A stretch of 64,000 nucleotides of DNA, from the NCBI GenBank assembly GCA_913061275.1, contig CAJXSR010000008.1:61990-125989 (forward strand). The letters are read 5' to 3'. The notes below the pieces were generated by a model. The model was not told the origin of the DNA, made no database searches, and saw only the letters and a program-made list of their open reading frames with translations. Positions 1 to 10,793 of this stretch are shown one piece after another. The first letter of the stretch is position 1. Each line of letters opens with the position of its first letter. Source of the stretch: an uncultured Paracoccaceae bacterium (GTDB lineage: Bacteria; Pseudomonadota; Alphaproteobacteria; Rhodobacterales; Rhodobacteraceae). The translations under genes and the position numbers were made by a program.

Positions 1-1818
1 CCAGCTGGCTGAACTGGATGACATGAAAATATTACCCGTAATAATCAACCCACCAAAAGAAAACCCACTTATCAAATCTGGTGTCGCATCATGCTCATTG
101 GTCCACTCAATGTAGCAATTATCAACATAATTCCCAACGCATGTTGTCTTGCAATTCGCAGTGGTAAAGATGATCCCCGCAGTACGTTCACCCGTCCCAG
201 AAACATCGCCCTGAAAGAAATGGTTTCCAGAGACAATATTACCTGTACCGCCAAAGACGCCAAAATGTTTATACCTGACAGCCCTGTTATTGCGAACTTT
301 CACATCGTTTTCATTACTGTTAAACGCAATCGATATTCTGTCGTTTACATCCAATGCCTGCTCGCCAGATAAAAACTGACACCTGTCAATCATCATACCA
401 GAACACCCGCTACCAATGGATGTTATACAACGGTTTTTATTTGACGTAAAAAAGCAATCACGGAAGTGATAAATCAGGCCACTTGGCGAAATCATAACCC
501 CACTGGCATTGTTACTTCCGTTGAAATCCAGATCTTCAAAAGACAGCCGTTTAACATTCGTAAAGCCGCTGAAATCCAGCAAATACTTAAATCTGGTAAA
601 CGTATATGTTTGGCTGGATGACGCACCCCATAAAGGGCTGCTTAAAGTTACTGTCTGGTTTGATACATCAATAGCTTTTACAAAAACCTCTGTACCAACG
701 CCAAAGCCCTCAACCAATGACACCACCGCGATAGAGGCAATATTGGAAACATTGGTAAGCTTGGTGGCATTATTGGTGCTGTAACTTGCAGATGATGTCA
801 CAACATCATTATTCCAGTTCGAATTTGACTGCGCCGTAAACTGCCCGTTACGAATAACCCTGCGGGAAGAAAACGTGTTTTTATTGCCAACAGCTGCATG
901 AATATCAACAGGCCCACTTAACCCGATATTATACCCACATAAATCCAGTGACTCGTGATCGGTAAAGTTAAACAACGCTTGAAAAGCTTTTTTGAACGCA
1001 ACAGTTTCATCCCCGAACGCATCCAAATAAGTTCCATAATTATAATTCTGCGTCACTTGCAATATTGCACTATCTGGCATCACTAAAGTGCCTTGAAACC
1101 GAATGCGCGATACAAAAGTTACCGTTTGCCCTAGGAAAAAACTGCCTTCAGAGACCAGAATATCACGCCCATTCGCAGCGGCGTCAGCGGCTTCAAAAGC
1201 GGCCGTATCATCCGTTATACCATCGCCAACCGCACCGAAATCTTTAACATCTACTATATCAAGCATGTCGCCTCGAAATACAGATGTCACATCTTCAATA
1301 ACAATGTCTTCAACACGGATAACACCCCCAGTATTTCCCGTTAAATCCAATCCGAAATGACCAAAACTAGCGTTGCGCTCCCAGATCATATCCACACCGG
1401 TTCGCGCCCCAGAGCCGATAATTGCCGACACCTCAACAATTTCGCCATAAGCCGTCAATGGCTCGCTATTACCTGCTTCAACAATACCTGCAATATGTGC
1501 GCCACTCGCGCCGCCGGCCCAAGCCGCAATGCGCACCGAAGGCAAAGCGCCCGAAATTGCTTTTACGCGCACACGCACGCGCAAATAACATCCGGTTAAA
1601 ACGGGTGTTTCTATCATCGACCGCAACTTTTGCGTAGCATCAGTCTTTATCAGCTCTAGACACGTACCAAAATCCGCATCCGCTGCAATTAAACTGGCAT
1701 TTGCTGCCCCATCATATGCAGGGTCACCGGCTAATCCGTCAGCACTTGACCAAACATCCAAACCATCTCCAAACGCAGGCGGCATCAAAATGATGCCATC
1801 AGTAATAACTTTGTTCAT
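1..1818 (-). CDS. Pectin-lyase-fold / glycosyl hydrolase 28-related parallel beta-helix protein, C-terminus truncated by window edge; possible GTA head-spike (GhsB-like)
   Basis: Own translation from ATG at 1818 (reverse): MNKVITDGIILMPPAFGDGLDVWSSADGLAGDPAYDGAANASLIAADADFGTCLELIKTDATQKL... DVKDFGAVGDGITDDTAAFEAADAAANG. DFGAVGDGxxDDTxAF is the typical pectate-lyase superfamily entry motif. Absent from the ORF track because it runs off the edge. Confidence 0.8.
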   Translation of the reverse strand, partial: MNKVITDGIILMPPAFGDGLDVWSSADGLAGDPAYDGAANASLIAADADFGTCLELIKTDATQKLRSMIETPVLTGCYLRVRVRVKAISGALPSVRIAAWAGGASGAHIAGIVEAGNSEPLTAYGEIVEVSAIIGSGARTGVDMIWERNASFGHFGLDLTGNTGGVIRVEDIVIEDVTSVFRGDMLDIVDVKDFGAVGDGITDDTAAFEAADAAANGRDILVSEGSFFLGQTVTFVSRIRFQGTLVMPDSAILQVTQNYNYGTYLDAFGDETVAFKKAFQALFNFTDHESLDLCGYNIGLSGPVDIHAAVGNKNTFSSRRVIRNGQFTAQSNSNWNNDVVTSSASYSTNNATKLTNVSNIASIAVVSLVEGFGVGTEVFVKAIDVSNQTVTLSSPLWGASSSQTYTFTRFKYLLDFSGFTNVKRLSFEDLDFNGSNNASGVMISPSGLIYHFRDCFFTSNKNRCITSIGSGCSGMMIDRCQFLSGEQALDVNDRISIAFNSNENDVKVRNNRAVRYKHFGVFGGTGNIVSGNHFFQGDVSGTGERTAGIIFTTANCKTTCVGNYVDNCYIEWTNEHDATPDLISGFSFGGLIITGNIFMSSSSASW

Positions 1819-2048
1819 TATAAATCCTTTTCACACACCCAATTGGGTTCAAAACCGTAAAAAGAAATATCAATAGAAAATTAACAGTGACTTATAGTAG
1901 CGTACGGTTTGTAACAATCACACTCTTAGCCGTGCCCATAAATCTTGGCTTCAAGAATGATTTAAATTGCGACTTGACCGGCTCGCACACTATTGGCACC
2001 TATGTTAAATGACGTTCACAATTTTGAACACCTAACAAGGTATTCGCC

Positions 2049-2952
2049 ATGAAAAACCACTCCAAACTGTCATATCAGGGCCAACGCATAAAACTCAAAG
2101 CAACTGATGTATCCGCCCTACTCATAAAAGTCCTCCAAAGATCGGGATGTCCTACATCAACAGCGCAATCAGTTGCAGAACATCTGGTCGACACCAGTCT
2201 GTGCGGTATTGAAAGCCATGGAATTGGCGTATAATCAAGGAATTGAATTAACCCAAAAAAGTGGAATATCTGCATTGGCTATTCGCAATGTTGGGCATAC
2301 TGGCCGGCATGGAGCATACGCAGATTACGCCGCTAATCGAGGTTTCTTAACGATATGCATCGGAGGCGGCAATCGAAAGATATGGCGCCAAGTAGCCCCA
2401 CATGGTGGCGCAAAAGCAATGCTACCTACAAACCCTTGGTGCATCGGAATTCCTGGCGGGCTACAGGGGCCTGTCATACTTGACTTTGCAACATCTAAAA
2501 TTGCTGGCGGTTGGATTTACGCCGCCCAATCTGCAGGCGCACAACTGCCCACAGACTGTGTAATTGACAAACAAGGCCGACCAACAACTGATCCAAAAGA
2601 TTACTTTGCAGGGGGTGCCATACTACCAGCGGGCGGGCACAAAGGATACGGATTGGCCCTTATTGGCGAACTTATTGGTGAGGCTATGTTGGGACCTGCA
2701 ACCACCGAGTGCAGTTGGCTTCTCATAACTTTAGCCACCCAACAATTTCGCGAAGCAGGCGCATTACAAACAGCTGCAGAAGAGATACTATTAGAATTAC
2801 GTGACTGCCCACCAGCGGCAGGGTTCGATCATGTTGAAATTCCAGGGGAACGCGAACGTAAACACAAAGATGCATCAAATGGCGTCATTAGGATTCCAGA
2901 AGAAACATGGAATGAAATTTTAGCGTTAGCAGCCGAGTTTCGCATACCATAA
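2049..2952 (+). pseudogene. Malate/L-lactate dehydrogenase (Ldh2/YiaK family) pseudogene with internal deletion and frameshift
   Basis: ORF 2049-2234 carries the N-terminus ending GIESHG; ORF 2173-2952 carries AMELAYNQGIELTQKSGISALAIRNVGHTGRHGAYADYAANRG...PAGGHKGYGLAL. Frames differ by +1 and the segment between SHG and AMELA is missing. Confidence 0.8.
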
Positions 2953-2970
2953 TAATAAGTCTATACACAT

Positions 2971-3000
2971 CGCCTGACAGACCCTCTTGACTGTCAGGCG
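2971..3000. terminator. Perfect 10-bp stem hairpin CGCCTGACAG...CTGTCAGGCG
   Basis: Inverted repeat downstream of the Ldh2 remnant; no clear U-tract. Confidence 0.5.
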
Positions 3001-3099
3001 CATTCATTGGAAACTGCGCCCAAGGGGACACGCGAACACCCCGTGAGGCGACAGCCCAAGTTTCGCATCCATGAACCTCTACCAAAGGAAGGATGCGCT

Positions 3100-3915
3100 A
3101 TGCCTGCACCCAACGAAATTACACCCCAACAACTTTCCCGTCTGATCGGCACACCTGAATGCCCTATATTAATCGACGTTTGTACCAATGAGGACTTCAA
3201 TCAAGACCCACGCTTAATACCCAGCGCACGCCGTTATCCATTTGATAAGATAACTGATCTAGTGCCCGAGCTTTTGGGTAAAAAAGTAATCATCATATGT
3301 CACAAAGGTCTAAAACTTAGCCAAGGGGCCGCCGCATTATTGCGTCATCACAATATAGATTGCGAGTTCGCCCAAGGCGGTATTGTCGCTTGGCGCAAAG
3401 CCAATTTACCTATGGTTCCTACTGCAAAAGTCCCGATGCAACCAGATGGCACTACCCTATGGGTCACGCGCCATCGCCCCAAAATTGATCGCATCGCTTG
3501 CCCTTGGTTGATCCGCCGCTTTGTTGATCCGCATGCCAAGTTTCTGTTTGTAGCGCCCTCCGAGGTTCTGAATGTAGCAGAAAAATTCAATGCAACACCG
3601 TTTGATGTCGAAGATTGTTTTTGGACACACCGCAAAGATCAATGCACCTTTGACACCATGATTGCAGAGTTTGAATTGGACAGTGCACCACTTCAAAACC
3701 TTGCCACCATAGTGCGTGGGGCAGATACAGACAGGCACGATTTGGCACCTGAAGCCGCAGGGCTTATGGCCGTATCGCTTGGCCTGTCGCGCATGTACCG
3801 CGACGATCTTGTACAGCTAGAAGCGGGCATGGGCATTTATGATGCATTCTTTCGCTGGGCGCGCGATGCAACCGATGAAAGCCACAACTGGCCAGCTTCA
3901 AGCACAAAAAGGTAA
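3100..3915 (+). CDS. Rhodanese domain fused to ChrB-type chromate resistance domain
   Basis: N-terminal rhodanese-like (LIDVCTNEDF...ICHKGLKLSQGAAALLR); C-terminal WVTRHRPKIDRIACPWLIRRFVDPHAKFLFV typical of ChrB. Start taken at the ATG after AAGGAAGG; the track ORF starts at 3007. Confidence 0.8.
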   Translation: MPAPNEITPQQLSRLIGTPECPILIDVCTNEDFNQDPRLIPSARRYPFDKITDLVPELLGKKVIIICHKGLKLSQGAAALLRHHNIDCEFAQGGIVAWRKANLPMVPTAKVPMQPDGTTLWVTRHRPKIDRIACPWLIRRFVDPHAKFLFVAPSEVLNVAEKFNATPFDVEDCFWTHRKDQCTFDTMIAEFELDSAPLQNLATIVRGADTDRHDLAPEAAGLMAVSLGLSRMYRDDLVQLEAGMGIYDAFFRWARDATDESHNWPASSTKR

Positions 3916-3922
3916 CCACCCC

Positions 3923-5191
3923 ATGTCAAAGCAAAACCCTGGCTTGCAAGAGGCTTTTCTTGTTTGGGCCAAGATAGGCATTCTGTCATTTGGTGGCCCT
4001 GCCGCGCAAATTGCGATGATGTACAAAGAGGTTGTCGATAATAAAAAATGGCTAACCGAAAAACAATTTCTAAATGCCCTTAGCTTTTGCATGTTGCTAC
4101 CGGGGCCAGAGGCAATGCAGCTTGCCACCTACGCAGGCTGGCGTATTAACGGCACAATAGGCGGGCTAATCGCGGGCCTATTGTTCGTAATTCCAGGTGC
4201 CATTGTCATTCTGGCCTTGGCAACAATCTATGCCTTCTTTGGTACCGTCCCCATCGTAGAAGCCTTATTTTTAGGCGTTAAAGCCACTGTAGTCGTGATT
4301 GTAATTGAAGCGTTACTGCGGGTTTCCAAAAAAGCCCTTAACCGCACCGATCACTGGGTTATTGCAGGCCTTGCCTTTGTAGGCATCTTTTTCTTCAACA
4401 TCCCTTACCCGTTGATCGTTCTGATCGCCGCCCTTTACGGTCTGATGTTCAACGATACATCCACCGAACCGGAAGGGGCCATCACCTACAGACAACCCAT
4501 ATCGAAAACTTTGAAAACCATCACCCTGTGGTTGGCGATCTGGTGGATACCCATCCTTTTACTCGATTTATTCTCTCAAACCGAGATATTAAAGGAAATC
4601 GCATATTTCTTTTCCAAACTCGCTGTCGTGACCTTTGGTGGTGCCTATGCCGTACTGGCTTACATGGGCCAAGATGTAGTTTCGATCAAAGGTTGGCTGA
4701 CTGCGGGCCAAATGATGGATGGCTTGGGATTAGCAGAAACAACCCCCGGCCCCCTTATCCTTGTAACAGAATTTGTCGGCTTCCTAGCAGGGTTCGCCAG
4801 CGGTGGTTTGTGGCTGGGCGTAATTGCCGCCATCGTCACACTTTGGGTCACGTTCACCCCTTGTTTCTTATGGATATTTGCAGGTGCCCCCTACATCGAC
4901 TGGATCGGCACACAACCCCGCCTGCGAGGGGCGTTAAGCGCCATCACAGCCGCAGTTGTCGGTGTCATCTTAAACCTGTCAATCTGGTTTGCCTTGCATG
5001 TGTTTTTTGACACTGTAACCCGATCAAATCATGGGCCACTCACTCTGTGGGCACCAGAATTCACAACCCTAAATCCGATTGTCGCCTTATTAGCCTTCTT
5101 ATCAGGCTACCTTCTGCTAAAACGACATTGGAACGTGGTTACTGTGCTTTGCGTTTCAGCGGTTTTATCGCTTGGAATTGGGGCGATTTAG
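3923..5191 (+). CDS. chrA: Chromate transporter, CHR family
   Basis: FLVWAKIGILSFGGPAAQIAMM and duplicated CHR domain (FGGAYAVLAYMGQDVV...LGLAETTPGPLILV); preceded by ChrB-domain gene. Confidence 0.85.
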   Translation: MSKQNPGLQEAFLVWAKIGILSFGGPAAQIAMMYKEVVDNKKWLTEKQFLNALSFCMLLPGPEAMQLATYAGWRINGTIGGLIAGLLFVIPGAIVILALATIYAFFGTVPIVEALFLGVKATVVVIVIEALLRVSKKALNRTDHWVIAGLAFVGIFFFNIPYPLIVLIAALYGLMFNDTSTEPEGAITYRQPISKTLKTITLWLAIWWIPILLLDLFSQTEILKEIAYFFSKLAVVTFGGAYAVLAYMGQDVVSIKGWLTAGQMMDGLGLAETTPGPLILVTEFVGFLAGFASGGLWLGVIAAIVTLWVTFTPCFLWIFAGAPYIDWIGTQPRLRGALSAITAAVVGVILNLSIWFALHVFFDTVTRSNHGPLTLWAPEFTTLNPIVALLAFLSGYLLLKRHWNVVTVLCVSAVLSLGIGAI

Positions 5192-5240
5192 CCTTTGTTA
5201 AGTGTCGTGATACGAAATGTGTTTTATCTATTAAACACAA

Positions 5241-5255
5241 TGTCCCAGTTGGGAC
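5241..5255. repeat. Dispersed palindrome TGTCCCAGTTGGGAC, copy 1
   Basis: As above. Confidence 0.7.
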
Positions 5256-5384
5256 GCATAGCTAAAGTGTTGAAATTAAACAATTATGTCAAAAAACATA
5301 CCCCCATATCGTTACTTGGCTTCATACAAACGGTAGGGATCAAAGCCCTGTTTACCAAATCACACCCACAGGTTAAAATCAGCC

Positions 5385-5882
5385 ATGCCAGATAAACCGT
5401 CCCCGATTAACCCTACAGATAATGACGCCCGAAACTTGTCAGTTTCTTTGATCGCAAAGGCCCGTTTTTGCGCTCTTGCGGTTCTTGATCCAAACACTAA
5501 TCACCCGCATGTCACCCGAATTGTACTTGGCACTGATCCAAGCGGAAAAGTGCTATCCCTAATTTCCGATTTAGCACTCCACACCTCAGCCCTACATCAG
5601 AACCCAAACTGTTCTTTGTTAATAGGAGAGCCTAAAACCACAGGTGATCCGTTAATACATCCGCGCATAACACTGCAATGCAACGCACGGTTTTTACCGC
5701 GTACCCACCCTGATTACATAGCGACACGCGCACATTATCTTGCCCAACACCCCAAAGCCAAACTGTATATTGATTTTGCCGATTTCAATTTTGTTTTATT
5801 CACCATCCAATCCGCCAACTTGAATGGCGGCTTTGGCAAGGCATATAATTTAACGGCACAAGATTGCTCACCGAAGGTTTAA
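5385..5882 (+). CDS. Pyridoxamine 5'-phosphate oxidase-like / HugZ-like flavin-binding family protein
   Basis: [58 protein letters not shown] split-barrel signature. Confidence 0.75.
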   Translation: MPDKPSPINPTDNDARNLSVSLIAKARFCALAVLDPNTNHPHVTRIVLGTDPSGKVLSLISDLALHTSALHQNPNCSLLIGEPKTTGDPLIHPRITLQCNARFLPRTHPDYIATRAHYLAQHPKAKLYIDFADFNFVLFTIQSANLNGGFGKAYNLTAQDCSPKV

Positions 5883-7534
5883 CCCAATTCCCCTGCCAAC
5901 CCACTTTCAATTAACGCAATCGTTTCAGGAACGCCGTAAAGCGCTATAAATCCACCAAAACGCGGCCCTTGCGATGCCCCTAATAAAACTTCGTAAATTG
6001 CCTGAAACCAATCACGCAAATTATCAAAGCCGTGGTTTTTACCAACCGCAAACACCAAAGCTTGCAAATCATCAGGCGAAGACAGCGTGTAATTGCTTAG
6101 GTCAGCTTCTTTGCCCATATCCGCATTTTTCTTCTCAATCATCGCTTTAGCCGTATTCACATCACGCAATCCTGCCGCCAAGTCACCCAAAGCCGCCCGT
6201 TCTAGTTCATTGGGTGCGCGATACGCCTTCGTAGGTTTCACAAAATCATGATAATATCGCACCGCAAAACCAGCGGCTGCATCAAGTTGCGGATTGTTTT
6301 CAGGTGACGCATCGGGTGCATATTTATGAATTGACCCCCACATTGCTTCTTTGGTTTCAGCACTTGAAACTGATGCCACATTCAACAACATTGCAAACGG
6401 CACAACCATATCGGACACGGGCACATCAGCCCCGTGAATATGAAAAACAGGATTATTCAAACGCTGTGCAGTATCTTGGGTTTCATAAGCCCGCAACTGT
6501 TGGTGATACTCATCCACCGCTTTCGGGATCACATCGAAATGCAGCCGTTTCGCGGTACGCGGTTTTTGATACATGAAATAAGACAGACTTTCGGCAGACG
6601 CATAAGTCAGCCATTCATCAATAGAAATTCCATTACCCTTAGATTTCGAAATTTTCTCACCGTTTTCATCCAGAAACATCTCATACACATAATGCTCAGG
6701 TGCCGGCACACCCAGAATACGGCAAATTTTATCGTAGATATGTGTATTGGTGGAATGGTCTTTGCCATACATCTCAAAATCCACACCCAAAGCGGCCCAA
6801 CGCGCACCAAAATCAGGCTTCCATTGCAACTTGACCTTACCACCAGTCACCGACGTTGTGATTTCCGTACCATCTTCATCATCAAAAGTGATCGTACCGT
6901 CAGCCGCATTCACTTCTTTCATTGGCACATAAAGCACCCGCCCCGTTGTAGGTGAGATCGGTAGAAACAGGCTATAAGTCTGCTGCCGTTCTTCACGCAA
7001 AGATGCCAACATAACTTCCATGATCGCGTCGTATTTTTCAACGCAACGCAACAACACTTCGTCAAATGCCCCAGAACGGTAAAACTCAGTAGAGCTGTAA
7101 AAGTCATATTCAAACCCGAACGTATCCAAAAACCGCAACAGCATCGCATTGTTATGCGCACCAAAGCTATCATATTTTTCAAACGGATCAGGTACATCCG
7201 TCAGTGGCCGCTGCAGATATTTATCCAAAGCACGCGGGTTCGGCACATTACCAGGCACTTTGCGCATTCCATCCAAATCATCCGAGAAACAAATCAGTTT
7301 CGTTGGAATATCCGAGATCACTTCAAAAGCTCGGCGGATCATCGTCGTGCGCGCAACCTCACCAAAGGTGCCAATATGCGGCAAACCTGACGGCCCGTAA
7401 CCAGTTTCAAACAGCACATAGCCCTTTTCAGGCGCGCCCTTCTTGAACCGCTTCAACAGCTTGCGTGCCTCTTCAAAAGGCCAAGCTTTGGATTTCATCG
7501 CAAGTTCGCGCAGTTCAGACATCATATGTTCCAT
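5879..7534 (-). CDS. lysK: Lysyl-tRNA synthetase, class I
   Basis: 551 aa; [13 protein letters not shown] (HIGH-like) and KISKSKGNG (KMSKS) motifs; class I LysRS pattern. Confidence 0.92.
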   Translation of the reverse strand: MEHMMSELRELAMKSKAWPFEEARKLLKRFKKGAPEKGYVLFETGYGPSGLPHIGTFGEVARTTMIRRAFEVISDIPTKLICFSDDLDGMRKVPGNVPNPRALDKYLQRPLTDVPDPFEKYDSFGAHNNAMLLRFLDTFGFEYDFYSSTEFYRSGAFDEVLLRCVEKYDAIMEVMLASLREERQQTYSLFLPISPTTGRVLYVPMKEVNAADGTITFDDEDGTEITTSVTGGKVKLQWKPDFGARWAALGVDFEMYGKDHSTNTHIYDKICRILGVPAPEHYVYEMFLDENGEKISKSKGNGISIDEWLTYASAESLSYFMYQKPRTAKRLHFDVIPKAVDEYHQQLRAYETQDTAQRLNNPVFHIHGADVPVSDMVVPFAMLLNVASVSSAETKEAMWGSIHKYAPDASPENNPQLDAAAGFAVRYYHDFVKPTKAYRAPNELERAALGDLAAGLRDVNTAKAMIEKKNADMGKEADLSNYTLSSPDDLQALVFAVGKNHGFDNLRDWFQAIYEVLLGASQGPRFGGFIALYGVPETIALIESGLAGELG

Positions 7535-7618
7535 CAGGTTAATTCAGCACCTTCCCTATTGCCCCAAACGTGCAGGGTCAATATTGTGAAGCTTAAATTA
7601 CGTAAGAGAGTCGAGTAG

Positions 7619-8041
7619 ATGACACATACAGACACACCATGGAGCCCCGAAGACGCACTTGTTGCTATGATGGTTGCCACATCTGTTTCTGACGAGGCGA
7701 TGAAAACCCTAGAGCTTCTAACAATAGAACGTATTATCAACAACCTGCCTGTTTTTGCTAATTACGACATAGATCGCATCAAAACTATCTCACAAACCGT
7801 ATTCGATCTGTTCGAAGAAGAAGACGGTCTAGACGCCCTATTTGGCCTTGTCCGTGGCACCCTACCCGAAAAACTATTTGAAACTGCCTATGCGCTTTGC
7901 TGTGACATCGCTGCATCCGACGGGAGATTGCGGGACGAAGAGTTGCGGTTTTTGCAAGAAACCCGCTATGAGTTAAGCCTTGGCCGACTGCAGACCGCTG
8001 CGATTGAACGCGGTGCCCGCGCGCGACACATGACGCTTTAG
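7619..8041 (+). CDS. TerB-family (tellurite resistance TerB-like) protein
   Basis: LYALCCDIAASDGRLRDEELRFLQ-type TerB helical motif. Confidence 0.75.
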   Translation: MTHTDTPWSPEDALVAMMVATSVSDEAMKTLELLTIERIINNLPVFANYDIDRIKTISQTVFDLFEEEDGLDALFGLVRGTLPEKLFETAYALCCDIAASDGRLRDEELRFLQETRYELSLGRLQTAAIERGARARHMTL

Positions 8042-8049
8042 GTTAAATT

Positions 8050-8526
8050 GTGCACATTACAATTCGCCGTGCCCATCCCAATGAGGTTGATGCTTTAACA
8101 AAACTTACCATGCGTTCGAAGCAATCGAACGGGTATGACGATACCTTCATGGCTGCTTGCCGCGAAGAACTAACCGTCACCACAAAATTACTGTCTGAAA
8201 ATGAATATTGGGTAGCAGACGCAGGGCAACTTTGTGGCTGTGCCTGCCTAAGTGAAACCGATCATAATACAGGCGAAGTACATGCCTTCTTTGTTGACCC
8301 AGATTGCAAGCGTCAGGGTATCGGCAAGTTGTTATGGCAAAAACTGTTGGAAAGAGCCAAGGTAAAAGGTCTATTATCCCTTCACCTTGACGCCGATCCA
8401 GCAGCAGTTCCATTTTATGAAGCACAAGGCTTTGAAGTAACCCGCGAAGTACCATCAGGCTCTATCACAGGCCGATACCTGCCACATATGGAATTGATCC
8501 TTACAGAACGAAGTGAATATTCGTAA
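8050..8526 (+). CDS. GNAT family N-acetyltransferase
   Basis: FFVDPDCKRQGIGKLLWQKLLERAK acetyl-CoA binding motif; GTG start. Confidence 0.9.
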   Translation: MHITIRRAHPNEVDALTKLTMRSKQSNGYDDTFMAACREELTVTTKLLSENEYWVADAGQLCGCACLSETDHNTGEVHAFFVDPDCKRQGIGKLLWQKLLERAKVKGLLSLHLDADPAAVPFYEAQGFEVTREVPSGSITGRYLPHMELILTERSEYS

Positions 8527-9823
8527 ACTCACCTCGTAACTTGCGCACCTCTTCCGCCACGCTTGCAGGATCATTTGACCGCAACGCTCGCGCAACAAGC
8601 CCAGCTATTTCACCCACGCGATCAGCAGTTACACCCCAGCGCACCAGTTCAGGTGTACCAAAGCGCAACCCGTTCATATCACCTTCAACTGGGTCAATCG
8701 GCAGGCCTATACCACAAGCCAAAAATCCCGCTTTGCGCAGTTTTTTAGACGCCGCTTGACCACCGCCAAAACCTGCCGCTTCCATTGCAAACTGATGTGA
8801 CTGTGTAAAGCCATGCGCCTTGGCGAACACTGGTAAGCCTTCCGCGTCTAATGCCACAGCAAACGCCTGCGCCACAGCAATCATCTCAGCCGCATAGGCT
8901 ACGCCATATTCCCGCCAATCCAACATCCCGATCGCCAGTGCCGCTGATTTTGCCGCGTCAAAGTTCGCCGTCATGCCCGGAAACGCAATCGCATCCAAAC
9001 GTTCAGCAATATCGGCATCATTCGTGACGATAATCCCACCCGCAGGGCCGCCAAGGCTTTTATATGTGCTCATCGTCATGAAATGTGCGCCTTCATTCAG
9101 CGGATTTTTCCAAGCGCGCCCTGCAATAATCCCGCATTGATGGGCGGCATCAAACATCACCTTGGCCCCCACCTCTTCTGCAATCGCACGCACTTCACGC
9201 ACAGGATGCTCGAACAAATTCAAACTGCTACCAATGGTGATAAGTTTTGGACGAACCTTTTGTGCCAGCACGCGAAGTGCTTCCACGTCCACCGTATAAC
9301 CATCCGCATTCACAGGTGCATAAACCGTTTTCAACCCATAAAGCCCTGCACAACCCGCCACATGATGTGTCACATGCCCACCAACTGATGCAGGTGGTGC
9401 AATAATCGTATCACCCGGCTTACAAGTCGCCATAAAGCCGTAAAGATTGGCTATCGCACCCGATGGCACGCGAATTTCTGCGAACTGCGCATCAAAAACT
9501 TCAGCGCATAGTTCAGCCGCAATCACCTCGATTTCCTCAATCGCTTCTAACCCCATCTCATATTTGTCGCCTGGATAACCAAGTGACGGGCGCGAGCCTA
9601 TCCCACTTGCCAACAAAGCTTCAGCCTTAGGGTTCATCACATTGGTTGCAGGGTTTAAATTGAAACATTCAACCTCATGGATTTCACGGTTCTTCTGCGC
9701 CAATCCATCAATCACTGCCACAATATCCGCCGAAGATTGCTTGGCAGTGCGCCCTGCAATGGATTGCACAAGTGTTTCACAATGGGCAGGAACCCAAGTT
9801 CTGGATGTAAGGGACATTTTCAA
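8501..9823 (-). CDS. Serine hydroxymethyltransferase-like PLP-dependent enzyme (divergent glyA paralog)
   Basis: SHMT fold motifs (ECFNLNPATNVMNPKAEALLASGIGSRPSLGYPGDKYEMG; DAAHQCGIIAGR; MTMSTYKSLGGPAGG around catalytic Lys) but divergent from housekeeping GlyA. Confidence 0.75.
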   Translation of the reverse strand: MKMSLTSRTWVPAHCETLVQSIAGRTAKQSSADIVAVIDGLAQKNREIHEVECFNLNPATNVMNPKAEALLASGIGSRPSLGYPGDKYEMGLEAIEEIEVIAAELCAEVFDAQFAEIRVPSGAIANLYGFMATCKPGDTIIAPPASVGGHVTHHVAGCAGLYGLKTVYAPVNADGYTVDVEALRVLAQKVRPKLITIGSSLNLFEHPVREVRAIAEEVGAKVMFDAAHQCGIIAGRAWKNPLNEGAHFMTMSTYKSLGGPAGGIIVTNDADIAERLDAIAFPGMTANFDAAKSAALAIGMLDWREYGVAYAAEMIAVAQAFAVALDAEGLPVFAKAHGFTQSHQFAMEAAGFGGGQAASKKLRKAGFLACGIGLPIDPVEGDMNGLRFGTPELVRWGVTADRVGEIAGLVARALRSNDPASVAEEVRKLRGEFTNIHFVL

Positions 9824-9913
9824 CTCCTATTTTCAAGCCTGTTTTGCCACTTACATCTTGCCTGTGCAAACCAGATTTGCTAAATATTGGCGTAGAAAAA
9901 CTAGGCCTAATAT

Positions 9914-10793
9914 CATGTCAATATCCCCACCGCGCCCCAAAGGCCCACCACTTAACGCCCTTCGCGCATTTGAGGCGGCTGCCAGATTGGGTGGTTTTAC
10001 ACCCGCCGCAGATGAATTATGCGTCACACCGGGGGCTATATCGCAACATATAAAATCACTAGAAGATTGGGCAGGAAGTCCCCTATTTGTGCGCCGCTCA
10101 CAAGGGGTATCACTGACTGAACTTGGCGAAAGCGTTGCCGCAGAATTCTCCACAGCCTTTGATGCAATGGGCAATGCAGTGCGCGCCTTGCGCACACGCG
10201 CGGCACAATCCAGCATCAATATTGCAGCCCTACCCAGCGTGGCGCAGCTCTGGCTATCCCCGCGACTTCCCGCAATACGTCACAGCTTAACAGACCATAA
10301 AATTTCAATCACAGCATTAGAAAACCAACCAAACCTAACGCGCGAAATGTTCGATATAAGTTTGTTTCTGGCGAACCCTGAGAATCACAATACAGGGGCA
10401 GTAATCAGGCATGATATTATTTACCCCGTCTGTTCCCCAGAAATTGCCCGCCGCCTAAAAACACCGAGTGATCTACAAAATGAAACTTGGCTGTACGATG
10501 CACTTTGGGCTGATGATTGGAAATTATGGATAAATCAGGCAGCACTCAATCAGATTAAACCTCAAAATGGCCCCAGTTTTTCACTTTATAGTATCGCCAT
10601 CGAAGAAGCCAAAAATGGTGCAGGCGTCTTAATCGGTCATGAGATGCTGATTGAAACATTCCTAAAAAGTGGTGAGCTGGTCATACCCTTTCCCCAAAAG
10701 GCCCGAACTGGAAAATCGCTGATTTTAGAAACTGCCGAAACCACTTTAGCAACACATCGCTTAAATAAGATCGTAGCTATGTTAAGCCGTTAA
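9914..10793 (+). CDS. LysR-family (GcvA-type) transcriptional regulator
   Basis: PLNALRAFEAAARLGGFTPAADELCVTPGAISQHIKSLEDWAGSPLFVRR HTH; start trimmed from ORF 9642. Confidence 0.88.

Noticed and set aside
6304-6955. ORFs antisense to lysK (90 and 173 aa) and similar antisense ORFs throughout the track
   Set aside because: They lie opposite well-supported conserved genes, with low-complexity or non-protein-like composition.
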